From Amphritea balenae (lineage in GTDB: Bacteria; Pseudomonadota; Gammaproteobacteria; Pseudomonadales; Balneatricaceae): a stretch of 64,000 nt of DNA. The position numbers and the translations under genes were made by a program. The notes beneath the pieces were generated by a model. The model was given only the letters and a program-made list of their open reading frames with translations. It was not told the DNA's origin and did not search any database. Below are positions 29,123 to 38,583 of the stretch, piece after piece. Within the stretch, counting starts at the first letter, position 1. Each line of letters opens with the position of its first letter. The DNA is taken from NCBI RefSeq assembly GCF_003858655.1, contig NZ_RQXV01000006.1:247366-311365 (forward strand). Reading direction: 5' to 3'.

Positions 29123-30472
29123 TCAATATATGTCGATCTTATATTGATAAATCCACAGGCTTTGCTCACCGGGAAAGCGGGCGCTGAACTGTTGCTTCAT
29201 AACCAGACTATCATCGTTTAATTGTGTTGCAGAGAGTCGCCAGCCGCCACTTTGCAGAACCCGCTTGCTGGCACCCGGATAATAGGTATCGGCTACGGCA
29301 AAAGTGGGTAGCTGATGGCGTAACAGGTCGACACCGTAGTTGGTTGCCAGTTGCCCTGTTGATTGTTGTTCCAGCCAGATTCTGGCTTGTTGGAGTGGAG
29401 GCTGTTTAGGTTGCCATTCCATTAACGAGAGGGTTTGAATCAAACCGCCGGTGAACAGGAAAATGCTGAGAATTATAGATAGCTTTCTAATGTGTAATCT
29501 CGACAGAGCGATACAGAGCAGGCAGATAAGTAGTATCAGGCTAGGTGCCATGTGGCGCAGATTCAGGGGGTTTTGTGCGCCTAATGTCCAGACCAGGCTG
29601 AATATAAAAGTGACTAGCAAAAGTATGGTTTCAGGCGTTCGTTGACGCCATATGAGCCACAGAACCGGTATGGCGAGAACAACAAGAGCTAAGCAAGAAC
29701 CGAAATAATCTGTCAGGCTTTCGCTCCAGCTTCCACTTTGAACTGTGCCTAGCGAACTGTTGCCCCAGAGCTGGAAGTGTCCCTGAATAAAACGCCATCC
29801 TTCATAAAAATATGCACTACTATCATGATACAAAACAAAGCCCAGGCTTAGTAAACCGATGATTAGGCCCCCAGGTAACAGTTGTAGCAATCGACGTGGT
29901 TCAAGGTAGAGGATCCAGCAAAGAGGCGCGACGATCAACGGGGCATAGGAGGGGCGGGTTGCTAGTAGCAAGCCTAACATGAGGCCTGCGAGATAGAGGT
30001 GGTTGCGTTGCAACGTGAGTAACAGGGCTAATAACCAGATCAGACCAGCTGAGTCGGATAATCCTTGTAGACCCAGCCCTAATAGCAGAGGCTGACCAGC
30101 GCAGAGTAGAAAACCCACCGCAGCATAGGATTGTTGGCAGCCTGATGCTCTGAGCAGTGCATAGCTTAGCCAGGGAATTAGCAGTGCTGCTAAACGGGTT
30201 GTGGATATCAGCGCCTGTGTTGCATCATCGAGAAAAAGTGATGCCAGACGGGCGAGTGAAATAAAAGCAGGGTAGCCCGGGAAATGAGGTGAGAATTCAA
30301 GGACGCTGAAATGCTCTATGCCATTGCTGAAGTAAAAAGCATCATCAGATCCCAGCGCTGCAGGTTGAGACCATAGCCAGTAAGTTGTTGCCATGGATGC
30401 CAGAGCCATCAACAATCCGGTGACTTGCTTTAGATGTAATTTAAACTTCAGGTTCAGCCTCCAGCTCAACAA
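29123..30472 (-). CDS. GT-C membrane glycosyltransferase-like protein
   Basis: The 449-residue protein has about ten hydrophobic helices. The first external loop carries SDDAFYFSNG and a HFPGYPAF motif, like the acidic catalytic loop of GT-C (PMT/ArnT) glycosyltransferases that use polyprenyl-phosphate sugars. A soluble C-terminal tail of about 100 residues faces outward. The start is a TTG with AAGAGAG upstream. It follows the small exported protein gene by 11 bp. I infer a sugar transferase acting on the periplasmic side; the acceptor is unknown. Confidence 0.72.
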   Translation of the reverse strand: MLSWRLNLKFKLHLKQVTGLLMALASMATTYWLWSQPAALGSDDAFYFSNGIEHFSVLEFSPHFPGYPAFISLARLASLFLDDATQALISTTRLAALLIPWLSYALLRASGCQQSYAAVGFLLCAGQPLLLGLGLQGLSDSAGLIWLLALLLTLQRNHLYLAGLMLGLLLATRPSYAPLIVAPLCWILYLEPRRLLQLLPGGLIIGLLSLGFVLYHDSSAYFYEGWRFIQGHFQLWGNSSLGTVQSGSWSESLTDYFGSCLALVVLAIPVLWLIWRQRTPETILLLVTFIFSLVWTLGAQNPLNLRHMAPSLILLICLLCIALSRLHIRKLSIILSIFLFTGGLIQTLSLMEWQPKQPPLQQARIWLEQQSTGQLATNYGVDLLRHQLPTFAVADTYYPGASKRVLQSGGWRLSATQLNDDSLVMKQQFSARFPGEQSLWIYQYKIDIY

Positions 30473-30483
30473 AGAGCGCTCTC

Positions 30484-31065
30484 TTAAGGCTGGGTCAATT
30501 GTTGGATAAGCAGATCTGTTGCCTGATCAAAGGCCGGTAAAGATGCAGGCTGTTGACCGCTGCCAAACAATCCTGGGCTGCCCAGTGCTTCAAAGCAGGC
30601 TTGCATGGCTCTGTTTATGCTCTGTCTTCTATCCGGTGAGAATTTACTGCCAGACAAGTCAGCATCATTCATAAGCATATCCAGGTAGAGTTTACTTTTG
30701 GCAACATGCACCTTCGCTACCTGATAATCATCCAGCTGTTCTCGGGCCCAGCCTAAACGCCAGCGAATCTGGATAAGAAACAGCGTATTAAACACTTCAC
30801 CAGCCTGGCTCAGGCTACGATTGTTTAGTGCGGCTTGCAGCGGCCATACCAGCGGCAGGTCTTCTTCTGATTCGAGTTCGACCAGTTCATCCCGCAATTC
30901 ACCTAAGGCGTCACTGGCGATGGAGGGCTGCTGTTCAGACAGGGCTTTACTGATTTTGACCCAAGCCTCCAATACAGGCTCCTTTCCAGCCGCAGAGTAA
31001 GAATAAGCCTGAGCCTGGATGCTCCAGCAAAGTAACAGGAGAAAGGGTATTAATATTTTTTTCAT
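30484..31065 (-). CDS. exported protein of unknown function
   Basis: The 193-residue protein has a clear signal peptide (MKKILIPFLLLLCWSIQAQA). The mature part is all helical, with DDYQVAKVHVAKSKLYLDML as its most structured stretch, and has one Cys near the C-terminus. I do not recognise a family with certainty. It lies 48 bp past the FAD oxidoreductase gene and 11 bp before the glycosyltransferase gene, so it belongs to the same operon. Confidence 0.72.
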   Translation of the reverse strand: MKKILIPFLLLLCWSIQAQAYSYSAAGKEPVLEAWVKISKALSEQQPSIASDALGELRDELVELESEEDLPLVWPLQAALNNRSLSQAGEVFNTLFLIQIRWRLGWAREQLDDYQVAKVHVAKSKLYLDMLMNDADLSGSKFSPDRRQSINRAMQACFEALGSPGLFGSGQQPASLPAFDQATDLLIQQLTQP

Positions 31066-31113
31066 TGTTAGGCTCTCCTTTTCAAATTCGTGACGCCTAT
31101 GTAATTCAGAATC

Positions 31114-32538
31114 TTAGGCAACGCTCTGGGTTTCGATAACGGTGGCTTCGTTTCTGAAATCAAAGATCTCAGCTCTGCGATCCTGTCCTTCAATGAGGCT
31201 GCGTGCAGCCAGCTGGCCCATCTCCATCGCGGTATCGGTGAAGATATATCTGAATGTGCCCTGGCGTCCGGTCATGGTTAGATTAGGCACCCGGTTTAAC
31301 CGTTCAATTAAACGCTGGCGCTCCTGTTGATAGCCTACCCGCAGCAAAGGATAGGCATGTTCAGCACGAACGCTAAAGAACTCACCGGTAGCCAGTGCCG
31401 GATCAACCCCTAAGCGTTTTAGATCGTTGCATACCAGAGGGAAGAGCTCTTCATCGGGCATGGACCAGCGCTGATCCCCTTTGAAACAGGGAATTTCCAG
31501 CATGACTGAGCTTTGTCCCGGGGGGGACATAAAGGGAGAACGACGGCGGGGCTCCTGTAATCGGGTCGCCATGATGTCCGGATCAGACAGGTACTGCCAG
31601 GTATTGTCTGAGATATTCTCTGTCGCCATCGGCATATTAAAAAAGCGCAGTGCGCGAAATTTCAGCTGATGCTGTTCACCCAGGAATGTAGCCATGGTTG
31701 GCAGAGGCAGAGTAGAAATGACATGGCCGACCGGAATCTCTTGTTCAGCTTCTGCTGCATCTTTAGATTTACACTTAACGGCGACTATCTTGCCTTGCTC
31801 CAGACGAACGCCTGTGGCGGCAGTATTCAGCAGCAGATCCAGGCCTTCGGCTTGTAGAGATTCCGCCAGACGTTCGAAAATACGGCCAAAGCCTAGTTTG
31901 GGATATCGATAATTACGGGCGTAGGTACGGGGTGTGCCACTACGACTGGGTAACAGTCGTTTAGCCACGTCTTTCAGGTCCAGCAGGCTGATGCGTTGTG
32001 CTGCCCAGTCAGCGGATAGCTCTGATGGATTTATGCCCCACAGCTTTTCAGTGTATCCGGCAAAGAAGTGCTGATACAGCGTCTTACCAAAGCGGCTCTC
32101 TATCCACTGTTCAAAGCTGGCGTTGTTTCTATCCTGCACCGGAGTCGTAAAAGGTAGCTGAAAAAGCAGGTCTTTGGAGGCCCCGGCGAGCAGCGACAGA
32201 GGAGCATTTTTTAGCAGGTCGCCAAAGGCCAGGGGGTATTGATAGGTACGTCCCTGAAAGCGGATGACACTTTTGCGTTGGGAGTGGAGTAGCTCATCGC
32301 CCATGAGCTCTTCAACAAAAGTCAGCAATTCCGGGTTGCGGGTAATAAACCGGTGGCCGCCATAATCAAAGCGATAACTGCCTTCAGCACCTTCGAATTT
32401 ATGGGTGGCGGAAAGCCCGCCTACCTGATTGCCTGCTTCAATGAGTACCACCGGGTAACCCACGCGACGTAACTCCCATGCGGCCATCAGGCCGGCAGGG
32501 CCGGCTCCCAGAACCGCAATTTGGGGCAATGAACTCAT
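31114..32538 (-). CDS. FAD/NAD(P)-dependent oxidoreductase (mutase/PPO-like)
   Basis: The 474-residue protein begins with a Rossmann FAD site (AVLGAGPAGLMAAWEL) and an acidic ribose-binding strand (VVLIEAGNQVGGL). It has FDYGGHRF and YTEKLWGINPSEL, features shared by UDP-galactopyranose-mutase-like and protoporphyrinogen-oxidase-like flavoproteins. A C-terminal GRQGTFRYIFTDTAMEMG closes the FAD site. No signal peptide is seen, so it acts in the cytoplasm. It follows the multihaem cytochrome gene by 20 bp. Its substrate may be a nucleotide-sugar or a polyunsaturated ring (inference). Confidence 0.8.
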   Translation of the reverse strand: MSSLPQIAVLGAGPAGLMAAWELRRVGYPVVLIEAGNQVGGLSATHKFEGAEGSYRFDYGGHRFITRNPELLTFVEELMGDELLHSQRKSVIRFQGRTYQYPLAFGDLLKNAPLSLLAGASKDLLFQLPFTTPVQDRNNASFEQWIESRFGKTLYQHFFAGYTEKLWGINPSELSADWAAQRISLLDLKDVAKRLLPSRSGTPRTYARNYRYPKLGFGRIFERLAESLQAEGLDLLLNTAATGVRLEQGKIVAVKCKSKDAAEAEQEIPVGHVISTLPLPTMATFLGEQHQLKFRALRFFNMPMATENISDNTWQYLSDPDIMATRLQEPRRRSPFMSPPGQSSVMLEIPCFKGDQRWSMPDEELFPLVCNDLKRLGVDPALATGEFFSVRAEHAYPLLRVGYQQERQRLIERLNRVPNLTMTGRQGTFRYIFTDTAMEMGQLAARSLIEGQDRRAEIFDFRNEATVIETQSVA

Positions 32539-32558
32539 AACGTTTGATCTCCGGTCTG

Positions 32559-35537
32559 TCAGTGGTTGGTTGCGGTTTTCATTGATGTTGTACCTTTAAT
32601 CTGCTTATCAGCTAATTGAAATGAGCGGCTAATGGATTGCATCTCAATCACCTGAGCATAAGGTATGTTTTCTTCCGGGAAGGCGGCCCTGACTTTATCG
32701 GTTAACTGACGGGAAAACGCCTGGAACAACAGCCTGGTTTTTACTGTTAGCGGGTAGGCCAGGCCCTGGGGGAGTTGATAGCGTTCATCTCTGCTACTGT
32801 CTGCAGGGATACGGGTGTCTTCGATCAGTTTCTCATAGCGCCAGAAACTCAGGCCTACTTTCTTACCATGACGATCAGCGCCAACTTTATGGAACTTGCG
32901 CGCATCGTCAGGTACCCGGCCGTCATCGCTTAATATGCCGTTTTCAAACACTGAGCGTCCTGATGCATCGGTTACCTTAACTTCGAGCCAAAGCTGGCGG
33001 CGGGAGCCTCCGGGCAGGTGATGGCCACCGTTAACATTCGCTACGGTCACGATTAACTGGTCTTCGGATATCGCCAGATCCAGGCTGGCAGCTGATTTGA
33101 GTAAGTCATCACTCAGGCGACGGTGCTCATCACTTCGTAATCCGGCAAGGTAGTTATTGGCGCCGGTGAAATGGTGGGTACGGACATTGGCTTTTTCAGG
33201 TCCTCCTTCGGTGGATATCCCTGGGATTTGTTCGCCGATACGTTTGATGTCCGGAGCCATATGACAATCGATACAGGTTCTGTTCTTTGACGGATCTTTC
33301 GGGTTGTTGAACGAGGATGCCAGCCATTCGCCGTAGTTATCATTAATCATAGCGCCCGGGCCTGACGTGAACTCGTTATGACAAGTGGCGCAGTATAGCG
33401 AGTCCTGATACAGCTTCGGATCGCTGTACGAATCTTTATGGGCTTCGGGCTTGGCATTGATCATACGACTGGTCAGCCAGCGGTTTACGCCATCGATTTT
33501 GGTATCGAACAGATAGCTTTCCCGGTCCTTAAGGTTAATAGTCAGGTCGGCATTGCCGCCCGCATTTTCCGCCCGGTTGATGCGGTGGCAGAAGAAACAG
33601 CTGGTACCGGCTTCAACAACCGGATTCTGATCTTCAAGGGCCTGTTGTAAACTAATACCGTCTTTCTCATGCATATTTGCCATCGTTTCCTGCGGCATTG
33701 GTTCCCCGCTAAGCAGTGCCTGAGGGAAGTGACAGCCCCGGCAGAGGGCGCGAAACTCTTCACCCTCTTGCGCCGCCGCGTAATTTTCCTGGAACCGATA
33801 ATAGGGATGGTCCATCATCGCGCCGTGATTAGAGTTCGCCCATTGCTGATAGATATCGGTATGGCACTCAGCACAGGAGGCTGAGTTGAGCCATTCGCTC
33901 TTATGGACGGTTTTATTACTGCTGTCGAGACGTAACCAGGTGGAGAGAAATGGCAGATTTTCCTGCTTGGTCGTATAGGCCTTAAGCGCACTCATCAGAA
34001 CACGCACTTCAGGGGATAGTTGTTGAGGGTTTACCGTTACTGGACCGGTTTCGTTACCCTCAGCACCCAGGCCGCCCTGGGTTTTCTGAATAACATCAGC
34101 GATCGCTGCAAGTGGTTTTCCGGCAAACATAGTAATGACATCCCGGTGACCGGTAACTGCATCCTCAAAGCTGTCACGATAGCGGCGACCGTCTGCCATG
34201 AGATAGCGGTTAGTAAAGTTAAAACCGTCCAGGTGGCAACTATTACAGCTCATCCAAAAATCACCAGCGATAGGTGTATCAGGAAAGTCATCGGTATTGG
34301 CGCTATTAAATAGTCGGGTACCCAGCCGTAACTCTTCAGATAACGGGTCCTGTTTAACTGTTTTGTACAACGGTGCCTGCAGTATTTTTACCCGGGCAAA
34401 AGGACCTGTCCCACTGCCGTCCAGCAGTACTACATCCTGGCTCATCGCATTTTGCACTAAGAGGCGATCACCCTGAACCAGCAGTCCGCGGGGGTTGTCG
34501 CCGGGAATATGACGCAGGATCTGAGTCACTTTGGCTCCACCTTGCTGTTTTTTACCCTGACGACGCTTACTACGCTTTTTCTTAGGTTTAGTGCTGCGAC
34601 GTGATAGGTCGATCACCATCAGGTCTTCGCTGCCCGCCAGAGTGATATACAGCCGTTTACCGTCGTTAGAGAATTCTGCGTCGGCAGGGTTGCTAACGAT
34701 ACGGGTACGGTTAGCGTTTTCTATGGTATTTATCTGACGAAACAGCTCTTTACGTAACTCTGTTTTCTCAGCTTCCTGACCCGGAGTGAGATCGATAAGG
34801 GAGACCGCTGGAAAAACAGTGGATTGAAACTGAAACGGATGATCGAAATTCCACAACAGGTGTGGCAGCCAGGCTTCCTTGCCGTCCGGGCTGATAGCGA
34901 TATCGTCGAGTAAACGGGGTAAACCTTGTGAGACGAATTCATCTGTATACTGCTTTTCAGCAAGATCAATTCGTTTGATCAGTGTCAGAGCAAGGGATGT
35001 TGTGTCGTAGATGGATATTTGCCCCGTCATCGCGTGGCTGACTAATAAACGGCCGTCATCAGTCAGCGCCAGGCCTCTTGGGGTGTCAGCGGTATCTACT
35101 TCATTTCGAATAGTTCCCTCATTGTCGAAGGCGATTAATTTATTGGCTTCAAACAGGGTGGCCCAAAATAGTTGATGCTTAGTATCGTAAATCAGTGCAA
35201 AGGGGCGGCGTCCGGTGTCGATGGTTTTTATCAGTTCAAGGTTGGCTGCGTTTAGCAGGTAGATACGGTCGCCAAGGTAATCGGTAGCGGCTAAGCGTTT
35301 TCCATCTGAGCTTAGGGCGATACGACGAATATCCTGCCCCAGGCTAATCTCTTTAAACGCTTTATCCCCCTGTTCTGACGTACCTGAACTACGGCTTATG
35401 CTGCCCGCATCAAAGTTAGCCGTATAGATATACTGCTGATCGGCAGATGCCAGGATTGAGCTGCTACTTTGGGCTGCAAACGAAGTTGTGCAAAGTACAA
35501 AAGACAGAAGAGTGAATATGCGTAATAAAGCGTTCAT
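32559..35537 (-). CDS. beta-propeller/six-haem cytochrome c fusion
   Basis: The exported 992-residue protein has a signal peptide (ending TTSFA), an N-terminal YVTN-type beta-propeller (about 25-420, with repeats such as AISPDGKEAW and EFSNDGKRLY), then six CxxCH haem sites: CNSCH (431), CAECH (555), CRGCH (599), CFFCH (647), CATCH (716) and CIDCH (755). A cytochrome c554-like core and a beta-rich C-terminal domain (GGHHLPGGSRRQLWLEV) follow. A Lys/Arg-rich insertion lies at about 312-333 in the propeller. It is predicted to be a periplasmic electron-transfer protein or oxidoreductase. It starts 9 bp past the b-type cytochrome-like gene. Confidence 0.85.
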   Translation of the reverse strand: MNALLRIFTLLSFVLCTTSFAAQSSSSILASADQQYIYTANFDAGSISRSSGTSEQGDKAFKEISLGQDIRRIALSSDGKRLAATDYLGDRIYLLNAANLELIKTIDTGRRPFALIYDTKHQLFWATLFEANKLIAFDNEGTIRNEVDTADTPRGLALTDDGRLLVSHAMTGQISIYDTTSLALTLIKRIDLAEKQYTDEFVSQGLPRLLDDIAISPDGKEAWLPHLLWNFDHPFQFQSTVFPAVSLIDLTPGQEAEKTELRKELFRQINTIENANRTRIVSNPADAEFSNDGKRLYITLAGSEDLMVIDLSRRSTKPKKKRSKRRQGKKQQGGAKVTQILRHIPGDNPRGLLVQGDRLLVQNAMSQDVVLLDGSGTGPFARVKILQAPLYKTVKQDPLSEELRLGTRLFNSANTDDFPDTPIAGDFWMSCNSCHLDGFNFTNRYLMADGRRYRDSFEDAVTGHRDVITMFAGKPLAAIADVIQKTQGGLGAEGNETGPVTVNPQQLSPEVRVLMSALKAYTTKQENLPFLSTWLRLDSSNKTVHKSEWLNSASCAECHTDIYQQWANSNHGAMMDHPYYRFQENYAAAQEGEEFRALCRGCHFPQALLSGEPMPQETMANMHEKDGISLQQALEDQNPVVEAGTSCFFCHRINRAENAGGNADLTINLKDRESYLFDTKIDGVNRWLTSRMINAKPEAHKDSYSDPKLYQDSLYCATCHNEFTSGPGAMINDNYGEWLASSFNNPKDPSKNRTCIDCHMAPDIKRIGEQIPGISTEGGPEKANVRTHHFTGANNYLAGLRSDEHRRLSDDLLKSAASLDLAISEDQLIVTVANVNGGHHLPGGSRRQLWLEVKVTDASGRSVFENGILSDDGRVPDDARKFHKVGADRHGKKVGLSFWRYEKLIEDTRIPADSSRDERYQLPQGLAYPLTVKTRLLFQAFSRQLTDKVRAAFPEENIPYAQVIEMQSISRSFQLADKQIKGTTSMKTATNH

Positions 35538-35546
35538 AGTATGTGT

Positions 35547-36068
35547 TCAGCGTCGAATAAAAGGGCGGTATAGTGGGCGTAATACAGACCAGCGAGCGGC
35601 ATGGAAAAGCAGTAGCAGCGATAATGGTATAGCTGTCACAAGGTGCAGATAGTGGCTGATGTAACCCAGCCATTCACCCCGGTTGCCAAGTAATAGCAGG
35701 TAAATGCCACTCAGGGCGCAAACTAACATCAGCAGGTCCAGGTAATAGCCGGTGTTACGCAGCTTTTGGTTTTTGCTGCTTTGCCAAAGTCGTCGGTGAC
35801 TGAGCCAGAAAGGCAGAATCAACAGAGGAAATAGGATGATGCTACCGAGAAAGTGGGCCAGAAGTAGAAAGCGTTCCCCTGACCATGCCATTTCAAACAA
35901 GCTCCATAGCGGTAATCCGGTAATGAATAACAGATACAGGCTTAATTCAGCCGCTTTATGTCGATAGGCCAGGTGGCGCCACCACGCACCAAGCCTGCTT
36001 TGTATAGCAGGCTTTAATGATGCATCTGTCGTGGCCACAGAGGGGCTTTGTATATTCATATTCGACAC
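35547..36068 (-). CDS. four-helix membrane protein, cytochrome b561-like
   Basis: The 173-residue protein has four hydrophobic helices. His residues sit at helix ends (H37 before helix 1, H72 in AHFLG of helix 2, H139/H142 before helix 4 and H156 in LLLLFHAARW), the pattern of di-haem b-type cytochromes that pass electrons between quinone and periplasmic c-type haems. The GTG at 36068 is the first start, with an ATG three codons on. Its 9-bp gap to the multihaem cytochrome gene fits a partner role. The family is not certain. Confidence 0.68.
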   Translation of the reverse strand: MSNMNIQSPSVATTDASLKPAIQSRLGAWWRHLAYRHKAAELSLYLLFITGLPLWSLFEMAWSGERFLLLAHFLGSIILFPLLILPFWLSHRRLWQSSKNQKLRNTGYYLDLLMLVCALSGIYLLLLGNRGEWLGYISHYLHLVTAIPLSLLLLFHAARWSVLRPLYRPFIRR

Positions 36069-36168
36069 ATAAGCGGATCCGTAAATCGTAAAGATCGTCT
36101 CTTTATTAAAAGGTCAGTATTAGAAAAGCTATCTGTATAAAGCTGGCTTCAGCTTAGAAAAGTGACAA

Positions 36169-36192
36169 CTCACATCCGGGGGCGGATGTGAG
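36169..36192 (-). terminator. strong hairpin between the secreted protein and cytochrome-b genes
   Basis: CTCACATCC and GGATGTGAG form a 9-bp stem with a 6-base loop. On the minus strand the tail is TTGTCACTTTTC, not a clean T run. It lies 33 bp after the stop at 36225 and may be a partial terminator or an mRNA-processing/stability element that raises the first gene above the rest. Confidence 0.55.
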
Positions 36193-36224
36193 CTGTGTTA
36201 TCGTTTATAAGCTCAATAGACAGA

Positions 36225-38264
36225 TTAATGAGTAGCAGACACCTCTACCTTCGATGCCATCACCATCGCTGTTCCATGGGCTCCACCGGCAGCGGTGACC
36301 CGCGCGACATTGTCGGCATCGTTATCGGCATTGCCGCCGTCTACCTGATGTTCTCCGGAATCGCCCAGCCATTCAGCCAGTTGCATTCCCTGCTCGATAG
36401 AAGGACCGTTAATAACACCTTTGAACCAGCTAACGTAACGCTGAGCCAGCGTATTAAGCTCTAAAGCCTCAGCTTCTTCACCTTCCTGATTTTTAAGATG
36501 CAGCATCGCTTCACGCAGAGCGCCTGAAATGGCTGCTGCAGTCCATGGGGTGTGAATGGTTGGCTGGCCTGGCGCTGAAGCCCAGGTATTGATTTCAGAA
36601 TCAAAACGTTGCTGTTCGACTGCCAGGTAAATATTCCGTGCAGCTTCGCGGTAACGATTGTCTTCGGTTGCAAGGAAAGCGGCGGTTAAGCCTCTGATAG
36701 CAGCGAACTGAGTATCCAGTGATTGTGCAGTATCCTGTTTACCACCCAGAGTCATGCCGTTATTAACCAGACCGTTCGATGCTGTCAGGCTGTTAAGAAT
36801 GAAATCAGCCTGCGCTTTTATCATATCCATAGCCTGCTTACCGTTTGCTGACTTCAAATTAACATCGCCACCGTCTGCAGATGCATAACCTACCGGCAGT
36901 GCATCCTGAGCACGTTGGAAAATTGACAGGGCTACCAGGCTGTAGGCGGCATCGTAAGTCGTTACCTGTTGGCTTTGTTTGCCATCATAGCTGTCTACCA
37001 AGGTGCCCTTATCAGCGTTGAAATGTAGCGCTGCCAGGTTTTTGAATAGCATATTGCTCAGGTTGCTGGCTACAGAGAACGCATCGCTGGCTTTAACATT
37101 GTTAGTCAGATCTGAATCTGTATTTTCAGTAGGAGCTGCAGCAAAAGGCGCTCCGTCAAATACTGCAGTAAAGGCAGGGTTCTGACCGGTATTGGCCTGG
37201 CGCTGGTCAGAGTATGCAAAGTACTCGCTTACTGGCCAGAGTAGCAGCCAGTTATCCCGCAGTGATGAACTGGCATCGGTCACGGTAAGTTCATTGATAG
37301 CATTCAGGCCGTTATTGCTACCTTCTTTAACGCTCACTTTGTGAGGGAACCAGACTGCTCCCTGAGTCGGATCGTAGTCTGGTGTGATTGCAGCGCCAAG
37401 TTTTTTACCGTCGTATCCCAGGCTATCTTGTAGAATTAACAACTTATCTAATGAAAGCTCGGTCAGAATCATACCGTTCATGCCATCCGCAGCAGAAACC
37501 CCCAGTGCATGTACACCATCCTGATCCTGAGTTGAAGATTCGGCTTCCACTTCTTCATCACTGGCAGCGATATGCATACCACCCAGGAAGTCTTGCGACC
37601 ACATCACTTCTTTAAGCAAAATGCCGCCTAGTGCAGCAGGGTTGATGACTTTACTGGTGTCCTTATTGCTCCATGACAGCGATTTATAATCACGGAAGTA
37701 TGCCGGTGTCTGAGTGTTTAGCTTCTGTTCCTGAGCCGCGGCATCAAGGTGCTCGACCTGGTCAGAGCTGACAACGGTCTGATCGACAGGTTGAGCAAAC
37801 TCCGGCATACCAGATTCATAAGGCAGGGATATCGGGTATAGGTTCAGTGGAATCTCGTCGGCAGGGAAGGCCACTGATTTGGCCATTTCAAGAAAGCGCT
37901 GCCCTAGTTTATCAGGACTGCCGCCACGGGCTTTATTTAGTGGGCCGTTAGACAGGTGAGGCCCCATTCTTGACTGATAGTTCAGGGCGTACATCGCTTC
38001 TTCGGAATATTCATAACTCTCGATTCCTGCAGCGTAATCAAAACTTGTCGGCTGATTTAGCTGATCGGGATCTAATACGTCCAGATCCAGTCCCAGGCTT
38101 TCAGCCAGTGGTTCGCCCGATAGCTCAAATTCAGTGTATGCCAGCATAGATCCGGCCGGCTGAAAACGCTTATCCAGAACCTCTACGCGGATACCATCGG
38201 CTTGTGCTGAACTGCATAACACCATGGCGGCAAGGGCCGTCAGGCTCAGAATGGGACGAGACAT
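36225..38264 (-). CDS. large secreted protein, helical toroid-like C-terminus
   Basis: The 679-residue protein starts MSRPILSLTALAAMVLCSSAQA, a signal peptide with ATG preceded by AAGGAG. An upstream start at 38306 adds 14 poor residues. The first half has many acidic patches. The second half (about 420-650) reads as repeating helical hairpins (TTYDAAYSLVALSIF, DTQFAAIRGLTAAFL, HTPWTAAAISGALREAML), like an alpha/alpha toroid, a fold seen in glycosidases and lyases. I do not recognise the family. It is the first gene after a Fur-box-like site and heads the redox operon. Confidence 0.75.
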   Translation of the reverse strand: MSRPILSLTALAAMVLCSSAQADGIRVEVLDKRFQPAGSMLAYTEFELSGEPLAESLGLDLDVLDPDQLNQPTSFDYAAGIESYEYSEEAMYALNYQSRMGPHLSNGPLNKARGGSPDKLGQRFLEMAKSVAFPADEIPLNLYPISLPYESGMPEFAQPVDQTVVSSDQVEHLDAAAQEQKLNTQTPAYFRDYKSLSWSNKDTSKVINPAALGGILLKEVMWSQDFLGGMHIAASDEEVEAESSTQDQDGVHALGVSAADGMNGMILTELSLDKLLILQDSLGYDGKKLGAAITPDYDPTQGAVWFPHKVSVKEGSNNGLNAINELTVTDASSSLRDNWLLLWPVSEYFAYSDQRQANTGQNPAFTAVFDGAPFAAAPTENTDSDLTNNVKASDAFSVASNLSNMLFKNLAALHFNADKGTLVDSYDGKQSQQVTTYDAAYSLVALSIFQRAQDALPVGYASADGGDVNLKSANGKQAMDMIKAQADFILNSLTASNGLVNNGMTLGGKQDTAQSLDTQFAAIRGLTAAFLATEDNRYREAARNIYLAVEQQRFDSEINTWASAPGQPTIHTPWTAAAISGALREAMLHLKNQEGEEAEALELNTLAQRYVSWFKGVINGPSIEQGMQLAEWLGDSGEHQVDGGNADNDADNVARVTAAGGAHGTAMVMASKVEVSATH

Positions 38265-38348
38265 AGTTTCTCCTTGATATGGGTGGCAGGGGTTACCCCT
38301 GTTCAAATGAGTTCATCAGCTGGTTGTGAAAGATATCACAATGCGAAT

Positions 38349-38367
38349 GAAGATGAGAAACATTATC
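38349..38367. promoter_or_regulatory. Fur-box-like operator
   Basis: This 19-bp stretch matches the Fur consensus GATAATGATAATCATTATC at 15 positions. The inner 7-1-7 palindrome TGAGAAA-C-ATTATCA is strong. It lies 85 bp before the secreted-protein ATG and overlaps a possible -10 box (GATAAT on the minus strand), the usual position for repression by Fe-Fur. Confidence 0.68.
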
Positions 38368-38583
38368 ATTTGTATTTACGTGACGCAAATCAATAAATAG
38401 TTAAAATGATTTGGCCGTTGTTTTTGGGCTGCCTGATAGTGAAATACTTATGATTTTGTTTGAACTTATGGGGTTGAGCTTATTAGTATAATGCTGAGAA
38501 GCTAGGGAGTTCTGGATTTGGGGCAGGTAGCATCACTCCCCTGTTGGAGAGTGATTATTCAGAAAGGTGAAAAGCTTAAGTTT

